A stretch of 64,000 bases of DNA, from NCBI GenBank assembly GCA_905233445.1, contig CAJOEP010000004.1, forward strand, positions 62,001-126,000, read 5' to 3'. Position numbers and translations under genes: made by a program. Positions within the stretch are counted from its first letter, which is position 1; the number at the start of each line of letters is the position of its first letter. The notes beneath the pieces were generated by a model, which was given only the letters and a program-made list of their open reading frames with translations, was not told the origin of the DNA and searched no databases. The DNA comes from an uncultured Bacteroidales bacterium (GTDB taxonomy: Bacteria; Bacteroidota; Bacteroidia; Bacteroidales; F082). Below are positions 1 to 12,088 of the stretch, piece by piece.

Positions 1-419
1 TGGTGAAAACAATAAAGGAAAACGGACTTGAAAACAATGTCAGTATTATCCCTTACATCCCGCATGAAAAGGTGATAAAAGAACAGGAAGCATCACAAGT
101 GCTGCTGCTTTTTATCAACAATTCGCCGAATGCCAAAGGCATTCTCACCGGAAAAATTTTCGAGTACATGGCTTCCGGTCGTCCAATACTGGCAATAGGA
201 CCGAAAGATGGTGACACCGCAATAATGCTTGGTAAGACACAAAGCGGCATCATCATCGATTTCGACGATAAAGAGGAAATGAAAGCTGTTGTGATGGATT
301 TGTATTCGAAATATAAAGAAAATCAATTGGTTACAAAATACAACACACTTGTTGACAAGTTTTCAAGACATAATCTTGCTAAAGATTATGCGCAATTGCT
401 TGAAAGGATTATAAAATGA
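1..419 (+). CDS. Glycosyltransferase family protein, C-terminal fragment (5' end cut by window)
   Basis: C-terminal GT pattern (GILTGKIFEYMASGRPILAIGPKDGD); ATGA overlap with next ORF. Confidence 0.75.
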   Translation, partial: VKTIKENGLENNVSIIPYIPHEKVIKEQEASQVLLLFINNSPNAKGILTGKIFEYMASGRPILAIGPKDGDTAIMLGKTQSGIIIDFDDKEEMKAVVMDLYSKYKENQLVTKYNTLVDKFSRHNLAKDYAQLLERIIK

Positions 420-1170
420 GTGACATAAAAATCATGATTCAGGCAAGAACAGGCTCCACACGACTGCCGAAGAAAATGATACTTCCGTTTTATGGCGATG
501 AAGGCGTTTTTTCATTGATTCTCAATAGGATAACAAATGAAATCGACAGAGAAGATGTGATTTTGGCCACATCAGTGAATCCGAATAATGATGTGCTGGA
601 GCAGATTGCCTGTGAACATGGCATAAAATGTTATCGTGGCTCGGAAAATGATGTGCTTCAAAGGTTTATCGATGCGGCAACCGAATTTGGAGCAAAAAGA
701 ATCATACGTGTCTGCGCCGATAACCCATTTCTCGATATAGAATACCTGAAAATCCTAATAGAAAATTTCGAGAATAGTGATGCCGATTATTTGGCATACT
801 CAACTTCAACAGGTTGGCCGACCATCAAAACACACTATGGTTTTTGGGCTGAAGCGGTGACACTCAATGCTTTACGTAAAGTTAAGGAACTTACAGACGA
901 AAGCCTGTATCATGAGCATGTGACCAATTTCATATATGCGAATCCGGAGATTTTCAATGTGCAGTTCATGAAAATCCCAATGAATGTTGAAAAACATGAC
1001 GATATTCGTCTAACGATGGACACTCAGGCTGATTTCGATATGCAAAAGGAAATTTTTAATGAGATTTATTCGAGAAATAAAAAATTCAATGCAGAGGATG
1101 TCGTGTCATATCTTGTTGAAAATCAGCATTATTTTGAAAAAATGAAGATTGAAATAGAAAAAAACAGAAA

Positions 1171-1174
<4 letters not shown>
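416..1174 (+). CDS. SpsF/NeuA-like cytidylyltransferase family protein
   Basis: IMIQARTGSTRLPKKMILPF N-terminal nucleotidyltransferase motif; neighbours NeuB-like gene. Confidence 0.8.
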
Positions 1175-3180
<2,006 letters not shown>

Positions 3181-3181
<1 letters not shown>

Positions 3182-4482
3182 TGAGATACAGCAATATCGA
3201 CGTTTTGGAGATTAATAAGATTCTGCGTATAGTTAAGGAAAAACAACCTTCACTGTTTAAGCAGATTTGCATCTTTATAGGTCAGCTGTTATATTATACA
3301 TTTGTTATCAGATTCAGATTCAAGGAGTTACCATCAAAATATAAAGGTCTTCTTTTCTTTGGAGTGTCGCTCAACAACCAACGCTCGCTTGAGCCTATAA
3401 TCAAAAATATCGAAAAAGACACCTATATTTATTTGAATAATCATGTTACTGATGTCCACAAACGACGGGCATGGTGGTATAGCATTCCATATCTTTTTGC
3501 TTTGATACGGCTTTACAGGAAATCGGATAAAAACGACAAATTATTGATTATCAAGCATTTTACTACACTTTGGACTACTTATGGTCTTTATAAGGTGGCG
3601 CGTGAAACATTAGAGCATTATAAAGTCAAGGTACTTGTGCTTTCAAACGATCACAACGATATAAACAGATGCTTGATTATTAACGCTAATGCATTGAATA
3701 TCAAGACTGTATATGTTCAACACGCATCTGTTAAAAATGGTTTTCCGCGTCTAGATTTTTCATATTCTTTCCTTGACGGAAAAGAGTCGTTGGATAAATA
3801 TCTGCTTGATGGTCAACCACTTGGTGATGTATATCTTTCAGGAGGAGTCCGTTTTGATTTTCTGTATGACAAAATTCACAAGAGAGAAGGTGCAGTAAAA
3901 AAAATTGGTGTCGCGATTAATATGCTGGATGACTTTGAGAAAATAAAGGTATTGTGTAAGTCATTGAAACACAGTGTTTTTGAAGAAATAATATTGAGAC
4001 CGCATCCACGATATAAAAATCTCGACACTGACTGGCTGCTCTCGAATGGCATCAAAATATCAAGTCCGCAGCAGGAGTCATCGTTCGATTTCATAGCAGG
4101 TATTGACTTTATGATTTCGAATGAGTCGGCGATACATCTCGATGCAGCTATAATGCGATGTCCATCAGTGCTTTATAACATGTCGAGCAACAAGGTCCTC
4201 GATGATTACGGCTTTGTTGGGAAAGGTTTGATAAAAATGGCGGCTGATGAGACGGAATTGATGCAATACATTGAAAATCAAGCTGATATTACTCCGTCAA
4301 AAGATATTGTGAGGTATTATAATGCATCATCCGGAACGCGTCTTGAAGGCAAGCTCGGGCTTACCATTGCACGTTTTGTGGAGATGTTGACTCAAAATGA
4401 AGAGAATGATTTCGACAGAGAATACGGATTTGTGAAAACATCAGAATTTCTTCATGAAATCGATGATTCGTTCGCAGGCTAA
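3181..4482 (+). CDS. Capsule/surface polysaccharide biosynthesis protein, glycosyltransferase-like, uncharacterised
   Basis: ORF in polysaccharide operon; Rossmann-like segments (VYVQHASVKNGFPRLDF, EIILRPHPRYKN). Confidence 0.6.
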
Positions 4483-5592
4483 GCCATCGCCATAAGGGTT
4501 TACGGCATTACTCATAGTTTGGTAATACTCGTTGTTTTCCAATAACATAGATACTTCGTTGACTATTTTATTGTAGTCGGTACCTACTAGTTTCACTGTG
4601 CCTGCCTCAAGAGCTTCGGGGCGTTCGGTGGTTTCGCGCATCACCAAAACCGGTTTACCAAGACCAGGAGCCTCTTCTTGGATGCCGCCACTGTCGGTTA
4701 AGACCAGATGCGACTTTTCCATCATATATACAAAGTTCAGATAATCAAGAGGTTCGATGAAAAATATATTACCCAACTTATTGAGATTCTCGCCAAATAC
4801 TTTGTGGATGGGCTCTCTCACATTAGGATTCAGATGCATAGGGTAAACGAAGTCGACATCAGGATATTTCTTTGTCAAATCGCTTATTGCGGTGCATAAT
4901 CTTATGAAACCTTCGCCGAAATTTTCACGTCGGTGTCCTGTGATTAAAACGAGTTTCCTATTGTAAAGCCTGCCGACGTCGTAACCGTTGTTTCTTATGT
5001 TTTTTTCAATCTTTTCGCAGATTTTTTTGTCGTTTTTAATCTTGTCCACAACAATGTGAAGCGCATCGATAACGGTATTCCCAGTCACTGTAATACATTG
5101 AGCATCAATATTTTCCTTTATCAGATTATCTCTACTCAGTGCTGTTGGTGAGAAATGCATTCTGGCGATGCGTCCTGTTATCTGGCGATTCATCTCTTCG
5201 GGCCACGGACTGTAGATGTTTCCTGTTCTTAAGCCTGCCTCGATGTGTCCAACGGTTATCTGCTTGTAAAACGCTGCTAATGCGGCCGCCGTTGATGTGG
5301 TTGTGTCGCCATGTACAAGCACTATGTCTGGATTAGTCTCGTTGAGAACATCGCGCATTCCTGTCAAAACACGTGATGTGATGTCGTATAAATCCTGACT
5401 TTTCTGCATGATGTTTAAATCATAGTCAGGTTTTATATCGAAGATATCCAATACCTGGTCGAGCATTTCTCGATGCTGTGCCGTTACGCATACAACTGTC
5501 TGAAACTCAGGATGTTGCTTCAGTTTCAAAACCAAAGGAGCCATCTTGATTGCCTCTGGGCGAGTTCCAAAAACAAGCAGTATCTTTTTCAT
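4441..5592 (-). CDS. wecB: UDP-N-acetylglucosamine 2-epimerase (non-hydrolysing)
   Basis: FGTRPEAIKMAPLV, VHGDTTTSTAAALAAFY, HIEAGLRTGN, LTDSGGIQEEAPGLGKPVLVMRETTERPE. Confidence 0.95.
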   Translation of the reverse strand: MKKILLVFGTRPEAIKMAPLVLKLKQHPEFQTVVCVTAQHREMLDQVLDIFDIKPDYDLNIMQKSQDLYDITSRVLTGMRDVLNETNPDIVLVHGDTTTSTAAALAAFYKQITVGHIEAGLRTGNIYSPWPEEMNRQITGRIARMHFSPTALSRDNLIKENIDAQCITVTGNTVIDALHIVVDKIKNDKKICEKIEKNIRNNGYDVGRLYNRKLVLITGHRRENFGEGFIRLCTAISDLTKKYPDVDFVYPMHLNPNVREPIHKVFGENLNKLGNIFFIEPLDYLNFVYMMEKSHLVLTDSGGIQEEAPGLGKPVLVMRETTERPEALEAGTVKLVGTDYNKIVNEVSMLLENNEYYQTMSNAVNPYGDGLACERIIDFMKKF

Positions 5593-6806
5593 ATCTTCTT
5601 AAATGTTCCGCAGAAATCCAACACAATGACATCTTTTCTGTAGTTCAGTTCAGCAAATTCTTTATGATTCACAAGGAAAACTACAATATCTGCATTGTCG
5701 TATGCTTTTTTGTAATCGGTGAGTGGCAGTTCGTCGTGACTTTTCACATTAGGTTCCACGACCATTATCTCAGCGTTGTCGCACGAATGCATGACATTGA
5801 AAGTGATAGCTTTTGCTGGCGATTCACGCAGGTCGTCGATGTTTGGTTTGAATGCTATTCCCATCATCGCGACCTTGGGCTTGCGTTTGTTTTTCAATTC
5901 AAACTCAAGAATGCTGTTCTTCACCTTCTCGGCGCACCACAGGGCTTTGTAATTGTTTATTTCCCTTGCTTTTGCAATGATTTTCGCTTCCTGTGGAAAT
6001 TCGGCGGTGATGAAATAAGGGTCAACGGCTATGCAGTGGCCACCTACGCCGCATCCTGGCTGTAAAATATTCACTCTAGGATGCTTGTTTGCCAGATTTA
6101 TCAGCTCCCACACGTTGATGCCGGCTTTGTCGCAAATCATAGACAACTCATTGGCAAAGGCTATTTGAACGTCGCGAGATGAGTTTTCGGTGAGTTTACA
6201 CATCTCGGCTGTTCGGCTGTTTGTGGAATGCAGATTGCCTTTTACAAAAATCTTATAAAACTCCTTGGCTTTCTCAGTTGATGCCGCGTCGATGCCTCCG
6301 ATAACACGGTCGTTGTTCTCCAGCTCGTAAATGACATTGCCTGGTAACACACGTTCCGGACAATAAGCAATGTAGATATTTCCTTGAAGCTCAGGTCTTT
6401 GCGAGAAAATTATGCCTGTCATTTTCTCTGTCGTGCCGACAGGAGAGGTCGATTCTATTACAAATAAGTCACCTTTTTTTAAGAAAGGAATGACCATTTT
6501 TGTCGCCGATTCGACGTATGTGATATCGGGTTCGTGGTTGCCTTTGAATGGAGTAGGAACAACGATGAAATAAGCGTCGCAAGTCTGTGGCTCGGTGTAT
6601 GCCTTGAATTTCTTCGATGCTATGACTTCTTTTAACAGCTGTTCCATGCCAGGCTCCACGATGTGCAGCCTTCCTTGGTTGGTGCTGGATACAACATTTT
6701 TGTTGATATCTACACCGACCACATCGATGCCGTGTTTGGCAGCGATGATAGCCGTCGGGAGACCGATGTAACCTAATCCCATGAAACAAGCTCTCATACT
6801 ATTCAA
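5589..6806 (-). CDS. wecC: UDP-N-acetyl-D-mannosamine dehydrogenase
   Basis: GLGYIGLPTA Rossmann, STSPVGTTEKM, GVGGHCIAVDPYF, GIAFKPNIDDLRESPA. Confidence 0.93.
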   Translation of the reverse strand: MNSMRACFMGLGYIGLPTAIIAAKHGIDVVGVDINKNVVSSTNQGRLHIVEPGMEQLLKEVIASKKFKAYTEPQTCDAYFIVVPTPFKGNHEPDITYVESATKMVIPFLKKGDLFVIESTSPVGTTEKMTGIIFSQRPELQGNIYIAYCPERVLPGNVIYELENNDRVIGGIDAASTEKAKEFYKIFVKGNLHSTNSRTAEMCKLTENSSRDVQIAFANELSMICDKAGINVWELINLANKHPRVNILQPGCGVGGHCIAVDPYFITAEFPQEAKIIAKAREINNYKALWCAEKVKNSILEFELKNKRKPKVAMMGIAFKPNIDDLRESPAKAITFNVMHSCDNAEIMVVEPNVKSHDELPLTDYKKAYDNADIVVFLVNHKEFAELNYRKDVIVLDFCGTFKKI

Positions 6807-6809
6807 TTT

Positions 6810-7706
6810 TTATAAAGCGTTAGCGCCGCCAACAATCTCGATAATCTCATTGGTGATTGCTCCTTGACGGGCTTTGTTATACGACAGATTCAATTCTTTC
6901 AGCAGTTCGCCGGCATTGTCGGTGGCTTTGGTCATCGAAACCATGCGGGCACCGTGTTCGGATGTGAAACTGTCAAGCAAAATTTTATAAACCTGTAGCT
7001 TTAATGAATTGGGTATCAATGCGTTGAGAATCTCGTCTTTGGAAGGTTGGAAGATATATTCAGTTTCTTCAACATTATTGTCTTCTTTTTCAACTTGATT
7101 TTCACTGACTATCGGCAAGAACTGCTCTTTTACCAAAATCTGTGTGCCAGCATTCTTGAACTGATTGTAAATAAACACGATACGGTCATATTTCTCATCC
7201 TTGAATTCCTGCATAAGCCTTTCGGCGAAAGCTACGGTGTTCTCGTATGACAGTTTGTCGAGCAATTCGTTTTCGTTGCCTGCCAAACGATATTTTCTGA
7301 ACCTCAATGTCTCCTCAATCTTCTTGCTGATGCAGAGAATATCGACATTACCTTTTTCATATTGAACATTGAAATCTTCATTCAAAGTCTTCAATGTCTC
7401 GCGTAACACATTGACGTTGAACACTCCGCACAGTCCTTTGTTGGATGCAACGGGAATAAGAAGTATCTTTTCGTCTTCAGGATTTTCCTTGTGGATTTTG
7501 GCATAAACGCCTTCTGTCGAGGTCTTGAGCGACGATGAAAGGTTCTGCATAATCTCTTGAAGCTTGGAAGCATACGGGCGCAGGGCCACAATGGTCGATT
7601 GCGACTTACGCAGCTTCGATGCCGACACCATCTTCATCGCCGAAGTGATCTGCATCGTCGAGTTTACCGAGTTGATTCGTGTCCTAACTTCCTTGAGATT
7701 TGCCAT
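6810..7706 (-). CDS. atpG: ATP synthase F1 subunit gamma
   Basis: N-terminal RINSVNSTMQITSAMKMVSASKLRK; C-terminal YNKARQGAITNEIIEIVGGANAL. Confidence 0.95.
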   Translation of the reverse strand: MANLKEVRTRINSVNSTMQITSAMKMVSASKLRKSQSTIVALRPYASKLQEIMQNLSSSLKTSTEGVYAKIHKENPEDEKILLIPVASNKGLCGVFNVNVLRETLKTLNEDFNVQYEKGNVDILCISKKIEETLRFRKYRLAGNENELLDKLSYENTVAFAERLMQEFKDEKYDRIVFIYNQFKNAGTQILVKEQFLPIVSENQVEKEDNNVEETEYIFQPSKDEILNALIPNSLKLQVYKILLDSFTSEHGARMVSMTKATDNAGELLKELNLSYNKARQGAITNEIIEIVGGANAL

Positions 7707-7711
7707 AATAC

Positions 7712-9301
7712 TTAGTCTTTCTTAATCATTCCAGCGATTACTTCTTCAGCGGTTTTGTTTAAGACGACACGTTCGTTATCGCCATAATTTCCGGTACGCA
7801 GAGCGTCCATCGTTGCTTTTTGTGTGCTGTTGAGCAGTGTCAGATAGCGTTTTTGGAACTCAGCCACCTGGTTTGGCTGAATCTTTCTCAAAAGGTTATT
7901 CACTCCGCAGTGGATGATAGCCACCTCTTCTTCTACGCGCAATGGTGACGACTGCGGCTGAATCAGTATCTGCACGTTGCGGCGGCCTTTGTCGAGCACG
8001 GCTTGTGTGGCTGCGTCGAGGTCGGAGCCGAATTTCGAGAACGCTTCGAGTTCGCGGAACTGCGCCTGGTCGAGTTTCAGGGTTCCTGCCACCTTTTTCA
8101 TTGACTTAATCTGTGCCTTACCTCCGACACGCGACACTGAGATACCCACGTTGATGGCCGGACGGATACCGGCGTTGAAGAGGTTGGTCTCCAGGAATAT
8201 CTGTCCGTCGGTGATGGAGATTACGTTGGTCGGGATGTATGCCGACACGTCGCCGGCTTGTGTCTCGATGATTGGCAGTGCTGTCAGTGATCCGCCGCCC
8301 TTCACCTTGCCTTTGAGGCTTGCCGGGAGGTCGTTCATCCTTGCCGCAATCTCGTCGTTGTTGATGATTTTTGCCGCTCTTTCAAGTAACCTTGAGTGGA
8401 GATAGAATACATCGCCAGGATATGCCTCACGTCCTGGCGGGCGGCGGAGCAGCAACGAGACTTCACGGTATGCAACGGCTTGTTTCGAGAGGTCGTCGTA
8501 GATGATGAGAGCAGCGCGACCCGTGTCGCGGAAATACTCGCCGATGGCGGCGCCTGCAAACGGTGCGTAATATTGCATTGCAGCAGCGTCGGAAGCAGTG
8601 GCGGCCACCACAGTGGTATATGGCATAGCCCCATGATCCTCAAGGCTTTGCACTATGTTGGCGACAGTTGAGCCTTTCTGTCCTATTGCCACGTAGATAC
8701 AATAAACAGGCTCGCCTTTGTCGTAGAATTCTTTTTGGTTGATGATGGTGTCAATAGCGATTGCGGTCTTGCCAGTCTGGCGGTCGCCGATGATAAGCTC
8801 ACGTTGTCCGCGTCCAATCGGAATCATGGCGTCGATGGCCTTGATGCCGGTCTGAAGAGGCTCGTCAACGGGTTTGCGGTAGATGACGCCGGGAGCTTTG
8901 CGTTCGAGAGGCATCTCCACCGTCTCGCCTTTTATTTCGCCCTTGCCGTCGATAGGCTGTCCGAGGGTGTTGATGACGCGTCCGAGCAGTCCTTCGCCCA
9001 CTTTCACCGAAGCGATGCGGTGTGTGCAGACCACGGTGTCGCCCTCGTTGATGTTGCCGGCTTCGCTCAGAAGCACCACGCCGACGTTGTCTTCCTCGAG
9101 GTTGAGCGCGATGCCCATGGCACCCGTCTTCTCAAACTCCACAAGTTCGCCGGCCTCCACGTCACGCATGCCATATACGCGAGCCACACCGTCGCCAACA
9201 TTGAGCACAGTGCCTTTCACATCAAGCGACGCCTCGTTCTCGAAGTTCGTGAGCTCGTCAAGCAAAATCGCTGAAACCTCAGCTGGTTTTATTGTTGCCA
9301 T
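7712..9301 (-). CDS. atpA: ATP synthase F1 subunit alpha
   Basis: [19 protein letters not shown] Walker [24 protein letters not shown]. Confidence 0.97.
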   Translation of the reverse strand: MATIKPAEVSAILLDELTNFENEASLDVKGTVLNVGDGVARVYGMRDVEAGELVEFEKTGAMGIALNLEEDNVGVVLLSEAGNINEGDTVVCTHRIASVKVGEGLLGRVINTLGQPIDGKGEIKGETVEMPLERKAPGVIYRKPVDEPLQTGIKAIDAMIPIGRGQRELIIGDRQTGKTAIAIDTIINQKEFYDKGEPVYCIYVAIGQKGSTVANIVQSLEDHGAMPYTTVVAATASDAAAMQYYAPFAGAAIGEYFRDTGRAALIIYDDLSKQAVAYREVSLLLRRPPGREAYPGDVFYLHSRLLERAAKIINNDEIAARMNDLPASLKGKVKGGGSLTALPIIETQAGDVSAYIPTNVISITDGQIFLETNLFNAGIRPAINVGISVSRVGGKAQIKSMKKVAGTLKLDQAQFRELEAFSKFGSDLDAATQAVLDKGRRNVQILIQPQSSPLRVEEEVAIIHCGVNNLLRKIQPNQVAEFQKRYLTLLNSTQKATMDALRTGNYGDNERVVLNKTAEEVIAGMIKKD

Positions 9302-9324
9302 AACAAATACTTTTATTCCTATTT

Positions 9325-9360
9325 TGTCATTCCGAGCCTTTTTAAGGCGAGGAATCTCAT
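9325..9360. repeat. TCATTCCGAG...GAGGAATCTC intergenic repeat copy
   Basis: tgtcattccgagcctttttaaggcgaggaatctcat. Confidence 0.7.
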
Positions 9361-9367
9361 TTTCTTA

Positions 9368-9925
9368 TTAATATCCCTTAATATATAAGTTTTCATCAAA
9401 CAATCCCTGCAACTTCTTCAACTCGTTGCGGATGCTTCTATCATATTGATAATCAAGATAATTGATGATAAAACCTCCGATAATGCTTTTGTCTATCTTG
9501 TTGATAATCTGAACGTTGCCATTTATTTTGTCTTTCACAAACCAGACAAGCTTCTGCTGTATCTGCTCGTCAATCTTCACAGCCGTTGTGATGGTCACCT
9601 CGGCGATGTTTCTGTATTCATAGTAAAACTCGCGGTACGGCACGAGAATAAACGGAATGATGTCGTGACGGTTTTTGTCGAGCATTAACTTTATGAATTT
9701 CAATGTTTTATCTGAAATTTTTCCTTCAAAAATCCTACTGATGATGGTCTCTTTTTTCGTTTTTGACAGGAAGGGCTGCGATAGTATGCTACGCAACTCG
9801 CGGTTGTCCTGAAGCGTTGCAGTGAGCAGCTCGAGGTCGGCAAGTCCCTGTTCCGTCATCTTGTTTTCGATGGCGTATTCGAGAAAAGCTTTCGCATAGC
9901 GGCGTATCAAAAGAGTGTTTTTCAT
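9368..9925 (-). CDS. atpH: ATP synthase F1 subunit delta
   Basis: OSCP/delta family pattern; position between atpF and atpA. Confidence 0.9.
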   Translation of the reverse strand: MKNTLLIRRYAKAFLEYAIENKMTEQGLADLELLTATLQDNRELRSILSQPFLSKTKKETIISRIFEGKISDKTLKFIKLMLDKNRHDIIPFILVPYREFYYEYRNIAEVTITTAVKIDEQIQQKLVWFVKDKINGNVQIINKIDKSIIGGFIINYLDYQYDRSIRNELKKLQGLFDENLYIKGY

Positions 9926-9931
9926 ACTATC

Positions 9932-10426
9932 TTATTGATTATCAGTTTCTTTGATAATATCTTTTATGTAATTCAGTTGCGCCTCGTCGGTAGAGAGTTC
10001 TTTTTCGAGAATCTTCTCCGCAACTTTTATCGAGATGTTGGCGATTTCGTTTTTGATGTCGGTCATCGCCGCCTTGCGTTCATTCTCAATAGTTTCCTTC
10101 GCCGATTCCACGAGGCGGGTTGTCTCTTCTTTGGCTTTAGCCGTGGCTTCTTCAATTATTTTGTCGCGTGAGATTCGTGCCTCGTTGAGTATATCCTCGC
10201 GCTCTCCGCGTGCTTTCTTGAGTAATTCCTCGTTTTTAGCCTGGATGTTCTGCATCTCCTCGTGGATACGCTCGGCCTGCTCCAGCGACTCGGCAATCTT
10301 CTGCTCACGGTTTTTCAGGGTTTTCCCAATGACCGGAAAGGCGAATTTGGCAATGAAGAAAAACACGATGCCGAACGCCAGCGTCATCCAAAATATAAAC
10401 CCGAAATCAGGAGTTATTATTTCCAT
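9932..10426 (-). CDS. atpF: ATP synthase F0 subunit b
   Basis: N-terminal TM plus charged coiled coil; operon position. Confidence 0.93.
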   Translation of the reverse strand: MEIITPDFGFIFWMTLAFGIVFFFIAKFAFPVIGKTLKNREQKIAESLEQAERIHEEMQNIQAKNEELLKKARGEREDILNEARISRDKIIEEATAKAKEETTRLVESAKETIENERKAAMTDIKNEIANISIKVAEKILEKELSTDEAQLNYIKDIIKETDNQ

Positions 10427-10454
10427 AATTGTTTATTTTTACCTTGTTTGTTTT

Positions 10455-10503
10455 CGTCATTGGGAGATTTCTCGACTTCACTTCGTTTCGCTCGAAATGA
10501 CGG
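10455..10503. repeat. CTTCGTTTCGCTCGAAATGAC intergenic repeat copy
   Basis: Shared core with 28778-28818 and 40541-40590. Confidence 0.8.
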
Positions 10504-10550
10504 ATGGGTTTGTGATTGCAACCAACCGTTACAATCACAAACCTTGGTTT

Positions 10551-10820
10551 TTAACCGACTGCGACGAGCAAGCAGACGACCACAGCGAAAAGTGAAACAC
10601 CTTCCACAAATGCTGCTGCCAAAATCATGCTTGTCTGGATGTTACCAGCTGCCTCAGGCTGGCGTGCCATTGATTCCAATGCGCTGGCACCGATTTTGCT
10701 GATACCCATTGCTGCGCCGATGACGGCGATACTAGCGGCGAGGGCTGCTCCCAACTTGGCCAAAGGTGCCAAATCTGTCGCTGCTTTTGCCACTTCCTGT
10801 AACATAACTAATAATGACAT
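10551..10820 (-). CDS. atpE: ATP synthase F0 subunit c
   Basis: LGAALAASIAVIGAAMGISKIGASALESMARQPEAAGNI and AAAFVEGVSLFAVVV. Confidence 0.95.
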   Translation of the reverse strand: MSLLVMLQEVAKAATDLAPLAKLGAALAASIAVIGAAMGISKIGASALESMARQPEAAGNIQTSMILAAAFVEGVSLFAVVVCLLVAVG

Positions 10821-10838
10821 AATACCTTTATTTAAAGA

Positions 10839-11942
10839 TTAATGATGATGTTCCTTACTTGCCATTCCGAAATATAAGGCCGACAACAAGGTGAAAACAT
10901 ACGCCTGGATGTACGCCACCAGCAACTCGATGCAATCGACGAAAATCGCCAAAATCAATGAGAATACTGACATTCCGATACCTCCAGCCATGCTGATTTT
11001 CGCCACGATGAAGATGCTGCTGATGAAGCCAAGCACCACGATGTGTCCTGCCGTGATGTTGGCAAACAGACGCACCGCCAGGACAAACGGTTTGGTGAAG
11101 CAGCCCACCGTCTCAATAATCGGCATGAGAGGCAGCGGGAACTTCAGAAACCACGGCACGCCCGGCGTGTTGACGATGTCCTTGTAATATTCCTTGTTTC
11201 CGAGAAGGTTCGTGATAAAGAAGGTGAAAAGTGCCAAAACCGCTGTCGTTGCTATGTTTCCCGTGATGTTTGCCCCGAATGGGAAAAATGGAATCAACCC
11301 CAGCAAATTGTTGATGAAGATGAAGAAAAACACGGTGATGAGGTATGGCAGATACTTGTCAACGCTCTTTTCATTAATAGCTTTGCGTGCGATGTCGTCA
11401 CGGACATACACGATAAGCCATTCGAACAGCGACTGCAGGCCTTTCGGGGCTTTCTCGCCGCGTTCTTTGTATGCTTTTGTTACAAGATAGAACAAAACAA
11501 TAATAAGCGTGCATGAGATAAACAGTGCCAGCACATTCTTAGTGATTGAGATGTCGAACGGTCTTATCTGCGAACCGTCGGCGTTGAGTATCACTATCTT
11601 ACTTTTGTATTTTCCCTCGTGAGGGATGGTGAAAACGAGTTCTTCGGAGTTTGTTTTGTTAACGGTTTTGTAAACCTCGTTCTCATGAAAAACTTTTGAC
11701 GAAAAAGTGTAGCATTTGCCCTCGTTGAAGACTATGCAAGGCAGATAAACGCTCACATGATGGCCTTTCCATGTGAAAATATGCCATTCGTACGAGTCGA
11801 GGATGTGTTCGATAATCACCTCACCGGCTTTGAATTCCTCTTCCGGTTCGTTCTCCGCAAAAGCAAAACTCTGCGTTCCGAAAAGCAAACACATTAAGAA
11901 TGATAGACTTATGATATATTTCCAATTTTTCATCAAAAACAA
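10839..11942 (-). CDS. atpB: ATP synthase F0 subunit a with long N-terminal extension
   Basis: C-terminal VRLFANITAGHIVVLGFI and LVAYIQAYVFTLLSALYFGMA; ~130-aa signal/periplasmic extension. Confidence 0.93.
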   Translation of the reverse strand: MFLMKNWKYIISLSFLMCLLFGTQSFAFAENEPEEEFKAGEVIIEHILDSYEWHIFTWKGHHVSVYLPCIVFNEGKCYTFSSKVFHENEVYKTVNKTNSEELVFTIPHEGKYKSKIVILNADGSQIRPFDISITKNVLALFISCTLIIVLFYLVTKAYKERGEKAPKGLQSLFEWLIVYVRDDIARKAINEKSVDKYLPYLITVFFFIFINNLLGLIPFFPFGANITGNIATTAVLALFTFFITNLLGNKEYYKDIVNTPGVPWFLKFPLPLMPIIETVGCFTKPFVLAVRLFANITAGHIVVLGFISSIFIVAKISMAGGIGMSVFSLILAIFVDCIELLVAYIQAYVFTLLSALYFGMASKEHHH

Positions 11943-12032
11943 ACTCGTTCAAATATTACAAACTGCAATTATACAAAATAATTTTGAAAGATTGAATATC
12001 TTTTTGGAGAAAAATAGTCTTTTTTATTAAAA

Positions 12033-12067
12033 TACACCCCAGAAGGTTTTTGTCCAACTGGGGTGTA
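12033..12067 (-). terminator. Hairpin terminator downstream of the BACON lipoprotein
   Basis: TACACCCCAG ... CTGGGGTGTA 10-bp arms followed on minus strand by TTTTAATAAAAAA. Confidence 0.65.
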
Positions 12068-12088
12068 GAATCACTATATTGTGTGGGA

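Noticed and set aside
5550-6065. 171-aa plus-strand ORF opposite wecC
   Set aside because: Shadow ORF on the opposite strand of a clear dehydrogenase gene
8735-9371. 179-aa and 162-aa plus-strand ORFs opposite atpA
   Set aside because: Antisense of a highly conserved gene; no family-like motif
10551-10820. Possible sodium-translocating c subunit
   Set aside because: The Glu is followed by Gly-Val (VEGVSLF) and the helix-1 Gln typical of Na+ c subunits is not seen; proton type more likely
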